From Lachnospiraceae bacterium (GTDB lineage: Bacteria > Bacillota_A > Clostridia > Lachnospirales > Lachnospiraceae), in NCBI GenBank assembly GCA_017613595.1, contig JAGADM010000083.1:1-20050 (forward strand): 20,050 nucleotides of DNA, written 5' to 3'. The notes beneath the pieces are model-generated. The model did not search any database. It saw nothing but the letters and a program-made list of their open reading frames with translations, and was not told the DNA's origin. The position numbers and the translations under genes were made by a program. Position 1 is the stretch's first letter. Every line of letters begins with the position of its first letter. This document shows positions 1 through 6,431 of the stretch, one piece after another.

Positions 1-396
1 GCATTTAGAAGTTTTCTTTCCTGCAGCTGTACACGTAGCAGTGTTGCTTACCTCAGTGAACTTATGCGCACCTGTAGGCTCAATATTCTCACCTCTGGTT
101 GCTCCGCATCTGGTACACTTGGAAACACTTGATCCGGCCTTTCCGCATGTCGGTTCTACTTTATGGTCAAATACGAAATTATGACCGATCGCCGAAGACT
201 GAAATGATGCAGTTGCGCTACAATTCGCGCATCTTTTGACAGCGGTTCCTCCGCTTGTACAAGTAGCAGAATCACTTACAGGAACAGTATAACTGTGATT
301 TCCGGTCGGAGGAATATTATCGCCTCTTGTAGTGCCGCACCCGGAACACTTGTAAACAGTAGAACCTGAAGTACTGCATGTGGGTTCCACCTTATG
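1..396 (-). repeat. Tandem 231-bp (77-residue) higher-order repeat inside the Cys-rich gene
   Basis: Residues 125-201 and 202-256 of the edge protein are two copies of a double unit. The words FDHKVEPTC, KCxxCGxTRGxNIxPTG and TATCT or SATCT recur exactly 77 residues apart. Copy 1 lies at 166-396. Copy 2 starts at 165 and is cut by the edge, so more copies may follow. The DNA copies have diverged mainly at third positions, so the duplication is not very recent. Confidence 0.75.
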
Positions 397-768
397 ATCA
401 AACACATAATTGTGATTCAATTGAGGGGATTCTTCGGTTTTCGTTTCAGTACAGTTTTTACACTGATATGTTTTTACACCTTTACTTTTACAAGTAGCTG
501 TATCACTTATAAGTTTAGAAAAGTTATGCGATTTCTTAGCAAGTACCTTATCTCCACTTAAATAAGTATTACACATCGTGCATTTCGTACGGTAAATTCC
601 GGTCGTAGTACAGGTGGAATCTTTTATAATTTCATCAATAATTCGACCCGGATTATTGTGCGGGCAGGACGCTTCCGCCTCCTGCGTGTTACAGGGCAAT
701 GCCAGAAAGATCTGAAGAACGATTACCGTAACAGCAGCAAGACGACGACATAGAGTTACCTTTTTCAC
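1..768 (-). CDS. Secreted Cys-rich repeat protein, C-terminal part cut by window edge
   Basis: The frame is open from a GTG at 766-768 to the left edge, giving 256 visible residues. The GTG is preceded by GGAGG at 776-780 with 7 nt spacing. Residues 1-33 look like a signal peptide: a basic start, a hydrophobic stretch around 10-25 and small residues near 31-33. From about residue 45 there are six units of about 39 residues, the last one cut. Each has an invariant C-x9-C-x2-C pattern, with cysteines at 53/63/66, 93/103/106, 131/141/144, 170/180/183, 208/218/221 and 246/256. Units are joined by His-containing linkers such as GHNFVFD. Similar repeats are seen in surface proteins of gut Clostridia; whether the CxxC pairs bind metal or form disulfides is not visible. 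The DNA is visibly richer in A/T at third positions than the metabolic genes. It is a paralogue in style of the 17044-18156 gene. Function is unknown; the C terminus lies outside the window. Confidence 0.85.
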   Translation of the reverse strand, partial: MKKVTLCRRLAAVTVIVLQIFLALPCNTQEAEASCPHNNPGRIIDEIIKDSTCTTTGIYRTKCTMCNTYLSGDKVLAKKSHNFSKLISDTATCKSKGVKTYQCKNCTETKTEESPQLNHNYVFDHKVEPTCSTSGSTVYKCSGCGTTRGDNIPPTGNHSYTVPVSDSATCTSGGTAVKRCANCSATASFQSSAIGHNFVFDHKVEPTCGKAGSSVSKCTRCGATRGENIEPTGAHKFTEVSNTATCTAAGKKTSKC

Positions 769-803
769 TGGTTTACCTCCCAAAATGATGTGGTTTTCGC
801 ATC

Positions 804-823
804 TTCCGTATGAAAAAACGGAA
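804..823 (-). other. Leader hairpin upstream of the Cys-rich gene
   Basis: TTCCGT and ACGGAA arms (6 bp) enclose an 8-nt loop in the presumed 5' leader of the GTG-start gene. A hairpin with the same TTCCG/CGGAA core and an 8-nt loop lies in the leader of the other Cys-rich gene (18183-18200). A regulatory role is inference only. Confidence 0.35.
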
Positions 824-842
824 AAATCCTCTTTTAAACGCA

Positions 843-874
843 AAAATACATGTACATAATAGCACATGTATTTT
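843..874. promoter_or_regulatory. Inverted repeat around the -10 element, probable operator
   Basis: Perfect 11-bp arms, AAAATACATGT and ACATGTATTTT, are separated by 10 bp. The putative -10 hexamer of the minus-strand promoter (856-861) sits inside the spacer, so a dimeric regulator bound here would block polymerase. Alternatively, the RNA hairpin could help end esterase transcripts arriving from the right, since the second arm ends in T residues. Confidence 0.5.
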
Positions 875-884
875 GCAATTTCAA
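856..884 (-). promoter_or_regulatory. Sigma-A-type promoter for the Cys-rich gene
   Basis: On the minus strand, TTGAAA (879-884) and TATTAT (856-861) are separated by exactly 17 bp. The predicted start is near 849, giving a leader of about 80 nt before the GTG at 768. Confidence 0.65.
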
Positions 885-918
885 ATGTATTATCTTATCC
901 TCTCGTTGTTTTTTTGTA

Positions 919-1935
919 TTATTTTATCAACTGGAAGAAATTAAACATTCCGGAATACTGCGTCGTCATATCGTGATCCGCGGCCGGTACTTCGTACCAG
1001 ATATGCGCAATCCCGTTCTTTTCAAAAAGTTCATGGTATCCTTTAGGGAACTTACCGACTACGCTGTCGCGCGTTCCGCAGCAGATAATGATCTTCTCGG
1101 GAATAACGGTTCCTTCAGCATATCTTACCTCATCTTCCTGCAGAGAACCGGGATGCGTCATGAAGTTGTCTTTTGCCGGAGTCATGCCCGGAGCGGGTGC
1201 CATTGCGCAAACATTTTTGAAATACTGTGGATAAAGCATGATAGTATATAAAGTCTCACGTCCGCCCATCGAGAAACCTGCTATATTAGTGCCTTCGCGG
1301 TCTTCGATCACGGAATATTTGCTGTTTATATGAGGCATAAGACACTGAATCAGTTCCGTCGGGAAACGGTCATATGGGATGCATGCCTCCGCGTCAAATG
1401 CAGGCTGTTGCGCCGTTCCCTCTCCCGCCGCGTACATGGCGGGACATACCAGAATGAACTCCTCACATAATCCGTCCGCAACCATATTGCCGACAAGAAT
1501 CGGAAGCTTCGCGTCGCCGGCGAAGGAATTCTCATCACCGAAGATTCCGTGAAGCATGTAGACAACCGGATACTTCTTATCCGCCGTATAATCTGCGGGC
1601 AGAAGGATCGTATAATAGCGGTCTCTCTTACAATACTCGGAATAATAGGACTCGCGGACAAATGTTCCGTACTTCACATCATCCCGCTTCGTCAGATACT
1701 TGGACGGGCAAAGCAGATACATTCCGTTCTCGTCCGTCTTAGGTGCTTCCGTGGGAGTCGGCGTAGGCGTACTCTCAACGGTCAGTTCAGCCTGTTTTGC
1801 AGGTTCGGTATTCTCCTGTTTCATCTCATCCTCCTGTTTGATATCCGCAGCCGGTGTCCCGGTCGCTTCATTCCTGTTTCCGCATGCCGTAAACAGCAGC
1901 GCGGCCGCAACAACGGCCAGTACCATCTTCTTCAT
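919..1935 (-). CDS. Secreted lipoprotein esterase, esterase D / CE1-like alpha/beta-hydrolase
   Basis: This 338-residue protein probably hydrolyses ester bonds outside the membrane. CE1 relatives act on acetyl or feruloyl groups of plant polysaccharides, but the substrate here is not determined. A lipoprotein signal sits at residues 1-18 (LLFTAC, Cys18). A flexible Thr/Pro/Glu-rich linker follows to about residue 70, then the hydrolase fold. GFSMGG (220-225) is the nucleophile elbow with Ser222; Asp290 in GTRDSVV and His321 in ADHD complete a plausible triad. The ATG at 1935 is chosen because AAGGCGGG lies at proper spacing; the ATG at 1941 would abut that site. The frame is open upstream through the tRNA gene, but that extension cannot be coding. 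The gene starts only 30 nt after the tRNA terminator and shows no clear promoter of its own. Confidence 0.87.
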   Translation of the reverse strand: MKKMVLAVVAAALLFTACGNRNEATGTPAADIKQEDEMKQENTEPAKQAELTVESTPTPTPTEAPKTDENGMYLLCPSKYLTKRDDVKYGTFVRESYYSEYCKRDRYYTILLPADYTADKKYPVVYMLHGIFGDENSFAGDAKLPILVGNMVADGLCEEFILVCPAMYAAGEGTAQQPAFDAEACIPYDRFPTELIQCLMPHINSKYSVIEDREGTNIAGFSMGGRETLYTIMLYPQYFKNVCAMAPAPGMTPAKDNFMTHPGSLQEDEVRYAEGTVIPEKIIICCGTRDSVVGKFPKGYHELFEKNGIAHIWYEVPAADHDMTTQYSGMFNFFQLIK

Positions 1936-1956
1936 TCTCATCCCGCCTTTGCAATA

Positions 1957-1992
1957 CAAATAATAAAACCCCTTTATCGCTAAAGGGGTTTT
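1957..1992 (-). terminator. Rho-independent terminator after tRNA-Ser
   Basis: A perfect 12-bp stem is formed by AAAACCCCTTTA (1965-1976) and its complement (1981-1992) around a 4-nt loop. On the minus strand it is followed by a T-rich tail (TTTTATTATTTG). It lies 4 nt past the mature tRNA end. Confidence 0.9.
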
Positions 1993-1996
1993 CATA

Positions 1997-2085
1997 CGGA
2001 GGAGAAGGGATTTGAACCCTTGCGCCGGTATTCCCGACCTACTGGTGTTCGAAGCCAGACCCTTCAGCCACTTGGGTACTCCTCC
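1997..2085 (-). tRNA. tRNA-Ser, anticodon CGA
   Basis: The 89-nt gene folds as a class II tRNA. The acceptor stem is GGAGGAG/CTCCTCC (7 bp), the D stem CCC/GGG, the anticodon loop TTCGAAC with CGA at 34-36, followed by a long variable arm (typical of Ser) and a T arm AAGGG-TTCAAAT-CCCTT. The discriminator base is G, as expected for Ser, and CCA is not encoded. The last pair of the anticodon stem is a C-A mismatch (positions 31/39). It has its own promoter and terminator. Confidence 0.95.
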
Positions 2086-2101
2086 ATTGCTGACGAATGC
2101 C

Positions 2102-2130
2102 ATTATACAATAGAGGAATCGATTTTACAA
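2102..2130 (-). promoter_or_regulatory. Sigma-A-type promoter for tRNA-Ser
   Basis: On the minus strand, TTGTAA (2125-2130) and a consensus TATAAT (2102-2107) are separated by 17 bp. The predicted start is near 2095, about 10 nt before the tRNA. Confidence 0.8.
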
Positions 2131-2185
2131 GCATAAATCGGTCCGAAATCGCTTAATTCCTTATGAATTCCGCATAAATCAGCGC

Positions 2186-4624
2186 CTAATCGTTTCGCAG
2201 GCTCATCTCGAGAATCCGGTCGCACAGATCGCCGAACGTATAACCTTCCGCCATGGCTTCCACAACGAAATGCGCATCCTGGTAAAGCTGCGGCAGAGAG
2301 TCGCATTCAAGGCAGACAAAGGAGCCGTCTTCCCGTACGATAAAGTCAACCTTTCCGTAAGCTTTGACGCCGAGAATATCGACAACCTTCTCGGCAGTCT
2401 TCTTCAGACTGTTCGTAAGATTATCCGGGATATCCGCAGGACATTTCCGCATCGGTTCACCTGTAATGGACATATCGGTTTCATTTGAACGTGTCTTAAA
2501 AGGCAGGACCTCGAGTACCGGCAATGCCTTGCCGTCAAGCGCGCCTACGGCAAATTCACGGCCCGCGACATACTCTTCCACCAGAATATCGCTCTCCCAG
2601 CGGAATGCGTCCTTCAGCGCCTTACGGAAGGAAACCTGATCGCTGGCAACCGAGATACCGAGTCCGATACCGCCGTTATTGGGCTTTACGATAACCGGAT
2701 AAGACATTCCCATCTCCGTCGGCTCAGGCTGCTTTCCGCCGCGGAACAGCAGGTATCCCTTCGGAACGGGAATTCCCGCCTCGGCAAGAAGCTGTTTCGA
2801 AACGGACTTGTTAGAGGACAAAGCGGATGAGAAATAATCACATCCGGTATAATCGATACCGAGAAGGTCAAATGCGGCCTGTACCTTGCCGTTTTCGCCT
2901 TCCGCGCCGTGCAGCGCGATAAATACAAGGTCCGCCTGGCGGCAGATCTGCAGCACGTTCGGTCCGAAATACGATGACGACTGGTCAACTCTTCTCTTAC
3001 GGACAGCCCAGAGATCCGGGATGTCGTTCGGAATCGTACCGGGCTCAAGCGTATACTTCGCGGTATCCGCGAAAGCATCCGGAATATTCATTTCATAATC
3101 GCCGTAACCCATGAACGAATCGAGAAGGATAACCTGATAGCCTTTCTCGGCAAGTCCCCTGGAAACGACATAACCGCTTCTAAGCGACATATTACGCTCA
3201 TTGGAAAGACCGCCCGCGAGAACGACGATCTTCATATCCTCGGGAAGTCTCATGAGCGACTCTCCGTCATCCTCATCGGAAACAACAATATCGGAGCCGT
3301 CCATCTTGATTTCGAGCGTCTTCATCATTTCCTTCGTCAGGCTGACGATCTGCAGAACGCCGCGTACCTGATCCTGGGAAAGCTGGATGCCGTATTTCTT
3401 GCTGCAGAAGTTCTGCACCTGCGAAACAACAATCCGGTTCACATGATGGATCAGGAAATCGGAAAGGTTCACGATTGCGCTGAACTTTTTCGAATTCACA
3501 AGGCCTTCAAGCATGTTGAGGATTCTGACAACATCATCCGCACCGAAGTTATGCATCAGATCCTTCAGCGTCTTTAAGAAGTCTTTATTCAGTTTTGAGT
3601 ATTTGATGCAGAACGCGAACAGGTAAGCCGTGTTATCGCTGTACTGCGGATCGCCTACAAGGTCACACAGAAGGTTGATGTACTCGGTTACCGTCTGGTT
3701 CTTACCGATGGAAAATCCTCTCTCCACAAGAACGCCGACGAGACGGTTGGACTCCTCCTGCTCCTTCTTGCTGACACCGGAACGGATCATGCTGTTAAAG
3801 AACTGGTCGAGTATCTGCATCTCCGGACGCTGGCCGTTCGGATTAACCTGCATCGTATATTCGCCGTTCTCTCCGAAATTCATGAACGTATTCGGGCAGT
3901 GGCTTTCGGCAAATCCGTGCTTGCCGTAATCATAGCCGACATAATAGGTCTTTCTGCCGACATCATTCATCAGAATGTTTACGTAGTCGAAATCGATATT
4001 GTGGTTTTCGATAATGCCCTGACGCTTCTGGATGCGTCTGCGGTAATGCTCGATAAACTCATCCGAGAAGCCCTGGCCGTCAAAGGAAACCGCCCGGTCG
4101 GGAGTATCATTGAGGATTCCGATGTATTTGGCCTTGTTGCCGCCCTTGGAATGACCGGTGACGGTAACCGTATAATCCTCAAGTCCGAGCTTCTCGTAAG
4201 CGGACTTGTACCATTCCATTGCGTTGATCTGCTGTAATGTATCAATCTTGTTGGCGCCTACGCAGTCATCGATCCATTCGTTATCGGCGGTTCCGCGGAA
4301 CGCGACAACCGCTTCCTTATATTCATCGCAGAGAAAGACAGCTGAAATACCGCCTCCTCCGCCGTATGCTTCGTCACGATGCGTCTCAACGATCCGCGCG
4401 CCGCTTACCTTTTCATTGTTGCGGAGAGCCATGATAATGTTCTTAAAATCATAGCCGTTCATGAAGGACGTGTATTCCGCCTCATCATCGATGTCATCCC
4501 ATTTGATTCCGTCAAGGTATTCCCTTACCGTCTTGCCCTCATACCCGAGTACGGTATAAAGAGGCGCTACGTCCGGAAAATAAGTGATCAGAACGAACAG
4601 CAGCAGTTCATCCGTTTTAAACAT
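2186..4624 (-). CDS. Fusion protein: Mbeg1-like alpha/beta-hydrolase + divergent Ddl-type ATP-grasp ligase
   Basis: 812 residues, cytoplasmic by appearance (no signal peptide). Residues 1 to about 270 resemble Mbeg1-like (DUF2974) lipase-like hydrolases, with AFRGT (108-112) and the nucleophile elbow GHSKGG (157-162, Ser159). Residues about 285-460 are mostly helical and unrecognised. From MKIVVLAGG (464) to the end it is D-Ala-D-Ala-ligase-like: GGLSNE (471-476), LHGAEGENG (571-579), VKPNNGGIGLG (646-656), VDF and LECDSLP (772-778). ATP and Mg residues appear kept, but the EGSSVG loop is GGIGLG, the YEAKY omega-loop motif is absent, and the family EANTxPGMTxHS region is ECDSLPQLYQDAH. Ligation of D-Ala is therefore doubtful. 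The ATG at 4624 has GGAGGAG just upstream, overlapping the stop of the cNMP gene (13-nt gap). It is the last gene of the channel unit. Confidence 0.85.
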   Translation of the reverse strand: MFKTDELLLFVLITYFPDVAPLYTVLGYEGKTVREYLDGIKWDDIDDEAEYTSFMNGYDFKNIIMALRNNEKVSGARIVETHRDEAYGGGGGISAVFLCDEYKEAVVAFRGTADNEWIDDCVGANKIDTLQQINAMEWYKSAYEKLGLEDYTVTVTGHSKGGNKAKYIGILNDTPDRAVSFDGQGFSDEFIEHYRRRIQKRQGIIENHNIDFDYVNILMNDVGRKTYYVGYDYGKHGFAESHCPNTFMNFGENGEYTMQVNPNGQRPEMQILDQFFNSMIRSGVSKKEQEESNRLVGVLVERGFSIGKNQTVTEYINLLCDLVGDPQYSDNTAYLFAFCIKYSKLNKDFLKTLKDLMHNFGADDVVRILNMLEGLVNSKKFSAIVNLSDFLIHHVNRIVVSQVQNFCSKKYGIQLSQDQVRGVLQIVSLTKEMMKTLEIKMDGSDIVVSDEDDGESLMRLPEDMKIVVLAGGLSNERNMSLRSGYVVSRGLAEKGYQVILLDSFMGYGDYEMNIPDAFADTAKYTLEPGTIPNDIPDLWAVRKRRVDQSSSYFGPNVLQICRQADLVFIALHGAEGENGKVQAAFDLLGIDYTGCDYFSSALSSNKSVSKQLLAEAGIPVPKGYLLFRGGKQPEPTEMGMSYPVIVKPNNGGIGLGISVASDQVSFRKALKDAFRWESDILVEEYVAGREFAVGALDGKALPVLEVLPFKTRSNETDMSITGEPMRKCPADIPDNLTNSLKKTAEKVVDILGVKAYGKVDFIVREDGSFVCLECDSLPQLYQDAHFVVEAMAEGYTFGDLCDRILEMSLRND

Positions 4625-4637
4625 CGTAATCTCCTCC

Positions 4638-5120
4638 TCAGCCTTTCTCAATCTCCTCAATCAGTGCCTGGTAAACAAGCTTCAGGTTCTCATTTTCCTT
4701 ACGGATATTACGGACCAGATTAATACTGATCAGACGAAGCAGCTCAACGCCGCAGTTAGGATAGTCGTGACAGAACCGGTCGAAATCCTTCTGGTTGATC
4801 GATAACGCCAGACAGTCGGTCTTCGCTTTCACCGTACTCGAACGCTTATCGTGGTCGATCATCGCCATCTCGCCGAATACGCAGTGCATCGAAGAATCCA
4901 GCGTCGTCACAACGAAACTGTCGCCGAACACCGTTGTCTTAATGATATCGACGCTGCCCTCGATCAGGATGAACATCTCATCACCGTCGTCCCCTTCGGT
5001 AATGACATCGGTTCCGGCGCTGTACCGCCGTTCCTTCAGGAACGCCGCAAGCGCTTTCAGATCATCTTCACTGATGTTTCTAAGAAGCGGAAAAGACCGC
5101 AGGCTTTCCGTATAGTCCAT
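4638..5120 (-). CDS. Stand-alone cyclic-nucleotide-binding domain protein
   Basis: This 160-residue protein is essentially one cNMP-binding beta-barrel (about 12-125) with a C-terminal helix. The phosphate-binding cassette FGEMAMIDHDKRSSTVKA (82-99) keeps the Glu84 and Arg93 that in CAP/PKA-type domains hold the ribose and cyclic phosphate. There is no helix-turn-helix after it, so it is not a Crp-type transcription factor; a soluble regulatory subunit is more likely. The ATG at 5120 is preferred over the upstream in-frame start at 5135 because AGGAGG lies 6 nt before it. It sits between the channel gene and the hydrolase-ligase fusion. The obvious inference is that it senses a nucleotide for one of them. 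Ligand identity (cAMP, cGMP, other) cannot be read from sequence. Confidence 0.88.
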   Translation of the reverse strand: MDYTESLRSFPLLRNISEDDLKALAAFLKERRYSAGTDVITEGDDGDEMFILIEGSVDIIKTTVFGDSFVVTTLDSSMHCVFGEMAMIDHDKRSSTVKAKTDCLALSINQKDFDRFCHDYPNCGVELLRLISINLVRNIRKENENLKLVYQALIEEIEKG

Positions 5121-5121
5121 C

Positions 5122-5190
5122 TTAAACCTCCTCAACAGGTCGTTTCGCGACGTTCAGACCGCCGCGGTACTTCTTGATCAGATCTCGTTT
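5122..5190 (-). other. Coding-like tail in a shifted frame after the channel stop
   Basis: Past the channel's TGA (5178-5180), the minus-strand frame offset by one base reads 22 residues, KRDLIKKYRGGLNVAKRPVE then EV, and stops at a TAA (5122-5124) one base before the next ATG. Codon choice (CTG, ATC, AAG, TAC, CGC, GGC) resembles the neighbours. One extra A in the GGAAAC at 5187-5192 would join it to the channel. It may be a frameshifted C terminus, a base-call error or chance. Confidence 0.3.
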
Positions 5191-6326
5191 CCGAGTATAA
5201 TGGCGCCCATGTTCTTCCCGAGCACATAATCGTCGCCGGGGTTCAGATGAGGGCGGTTCGTTTCCATATTTTTCACGGACTTCAGGTTTTGGATGATTTC
5301 ACCATAATTGGTAGACTTCTGGGCCTCTGAAAGGATCTGATGCTTCAGTTCCTTCTCAACGCCCATATTTTCAAGAACACCGAGCAGCAGGATGTTCTGC
5401 TCGTTTTTATACCAGCTGAACAGGTCTCCGAACGTCTTGCCGTTCCACTGTTCTCCGATCGGCGCGATCTGTACGGATACGCCGTCGCCGTTATCGAGGA
5501 ACGATGACATGACCTTAGACATACCGCTGTAATTGGTAGACGTAGAAAGAATATAGCGCGTATAGCCTTCGACAAATACGACTTCCGCGCAGTTCTGGCT
5601 TTCAAGATAGTTTTTATACCGCTCCGTCTTGATCTCCGCGCAGATATGACAGCTCGGATTCATCTTGCGGATCAGAAGCGCGCAGACAAATACGCGCGAA
5701 TCGACAAGTTCATCGTCAAGATTGTCCTGTGCTTCGCCGATGATCAGAACCTTCGAGGCATGCTTCACATTTGCCTTCATTAAGGTCTGCTCTTCGGTGA
5801 AGTCGCCGCGCAGATAATTGAGTCCCTTGAACTCCTCATCGTCGCGGATGGCCTGCATCCTGACCTCGTCCATATTGTTTATGAGAATGATATCTCCGAC
5901 CGAAAGATTTCTGTTCTTACGAAGGATTCCCTGGATCAGGCCCTTCACATCGTTCTTCCAGCCGCATATTACAATGTGATTTTTCATGTTCTGCATCTTC
6001 TTAAGTCCCTTTTCCGGATTCAGTCTTCTTGCAACAAATGCCGACGAAACATAACCTGTTATGGAGGATAGTCCGAACATTCCGAGTAACAGCATGAACA
6101 CGCCGATGATGCGCGCCCATGCGCTGTCCACGAATATGTAATCGTTACCGGTTACCGTCAGCAGATTGAATACGACAATGTCCCAGAAGAGCGTCTCCAT
6201 CTGCTCGATCCGAAGGATCAGATAGATTGAAAAGCAAAGCAGAAAATACAGCCCGAGGATCAATAAGATCATGTCCAAACGGAATAGTTTAATGATTTCT
6301 TTTAACCGGTTCCACTTCTTTTTCAT
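5178..6326 (-). CDS. RCK-domain two-helix ion channel with atypical selectivity filter
   Basis: 382 residues. Membrane helices lie at about 18-40 and 71-95, with a re-entrant pore loop between (45-65). A Rossmann-type RCK (TrkA-N) domain begins at NHIVICGW (116-123) and includes GDFTEEQTLMKANVKHA, closely like MthK. A TrkA-C-like lobe occupies about 285-382. The family filter TVGYGDY is replaced by TVTGNDY (57-63), so K+ selectivity cannot be assumed. The RCK nucleotide motif is also altered from GxGxxG to CGWKNDVKG, as in MthK-type domains. The ATG at 6326 has GAGGG just upstream. It heads a likely operon with the cNMP-binding protein (57-nt gap) and the hydrolase-ligase fusion. The C terminus may be shortened by a frameshift (see 5122-5190). 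Confidence 0.88.
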   Translation of the reverse strand: MKKKWNRLKEIIKLFRLDMILLILGLYFLLCFSIYLILRIEQMETLFWDIVVFNLLTVTGNDYIFVDSAWARIIGVFMLLLGMFGLSSITGYVSSAFVARRLNPEKGLKKMQNMKNHIVICGWKNDVKGLIQGILRKNRNLSVGDIILINNMDEVRMQAIRDDEEFKGLNYLRGDFTEEQTLMKANVKHASKVLIIGEAQDNLDDELVDSRVFVCALLIRKMNPSCHICAEIKTERYKNYLESQNCAEVVFVEGYTRYILSTSTNYSGMSKVMSSFLDNGDGVSVQIAPIGEQWNGKTFGDLFSWYKNEQNILLLGVLENMGVEKELKHQILSEAQKSTNYGEIIQNLKSVKNMETNRPHLNPGDDYVLGKNMGAIILGNEI

Positions 6327-6364
6327 AAAGCCCTCGTAGTTAATTCATTAAAACCATACAAATA

Positions 6365-6394
6365 ATTGTAAATCAATCCGTTTCAAAAAGTCAA
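6365..6394 (-). promoter_or_regulatory. Sigma-A-type promoter for the channel / cNMP / hydrolase-ligase unit
   Basis: On the minus strand, TTGACT (6389-6394) and TACAAT (6365-6370) are separated by 18 bp. The predicted start is near 6358, about 32 nt before the channel ATG. It lies in the 105-bp gap after miaB, which has no convincing terminator (only a 4-bp AGGC/GCCT stem followed by GATTTTT), so readthrough from miaB is possible. Confidence 0.65.
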
Positions 6395-6431
6395 TACTCG
6401 TTCGTATCTGAAAAATCAGGCATTCAGGCCT

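Noticed and set aside
1..768. CRISPR array or DNA-level tandem repeat
   Set aside because: The periodicity is at protein level with third-position divergence; there are no identical direct repeats with unique spacers anywhere in the window.
1936..2103. N-terminal extension of the esterase frame back to 2103
   Set aside because: It would translate the tRNA-Ser gene and its terminator; the lipoprotein signal and ribosome site fix the start at 1935.
2131..2185. Terminator for the hydrolase-ligase gene
   Set aside because: Only a 5-bp TTATG/CATAA stem without a T-tract is present, so transcription may run into the tRNA promoter region.
3002..3238. Separate start for the ATP-grasp domain at the MKIVVLAGG methionine
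   Set aside because: The GAGGA lies only 1 nt before that ATG, and the frame is continuous with the hydrolase part, so a fusion is the simpler reading.
6408..6431. Terminator after miaB
   Set aside because: Only a 4-bp AGGC/GCCT stem precedes the T-run; too weak to call.
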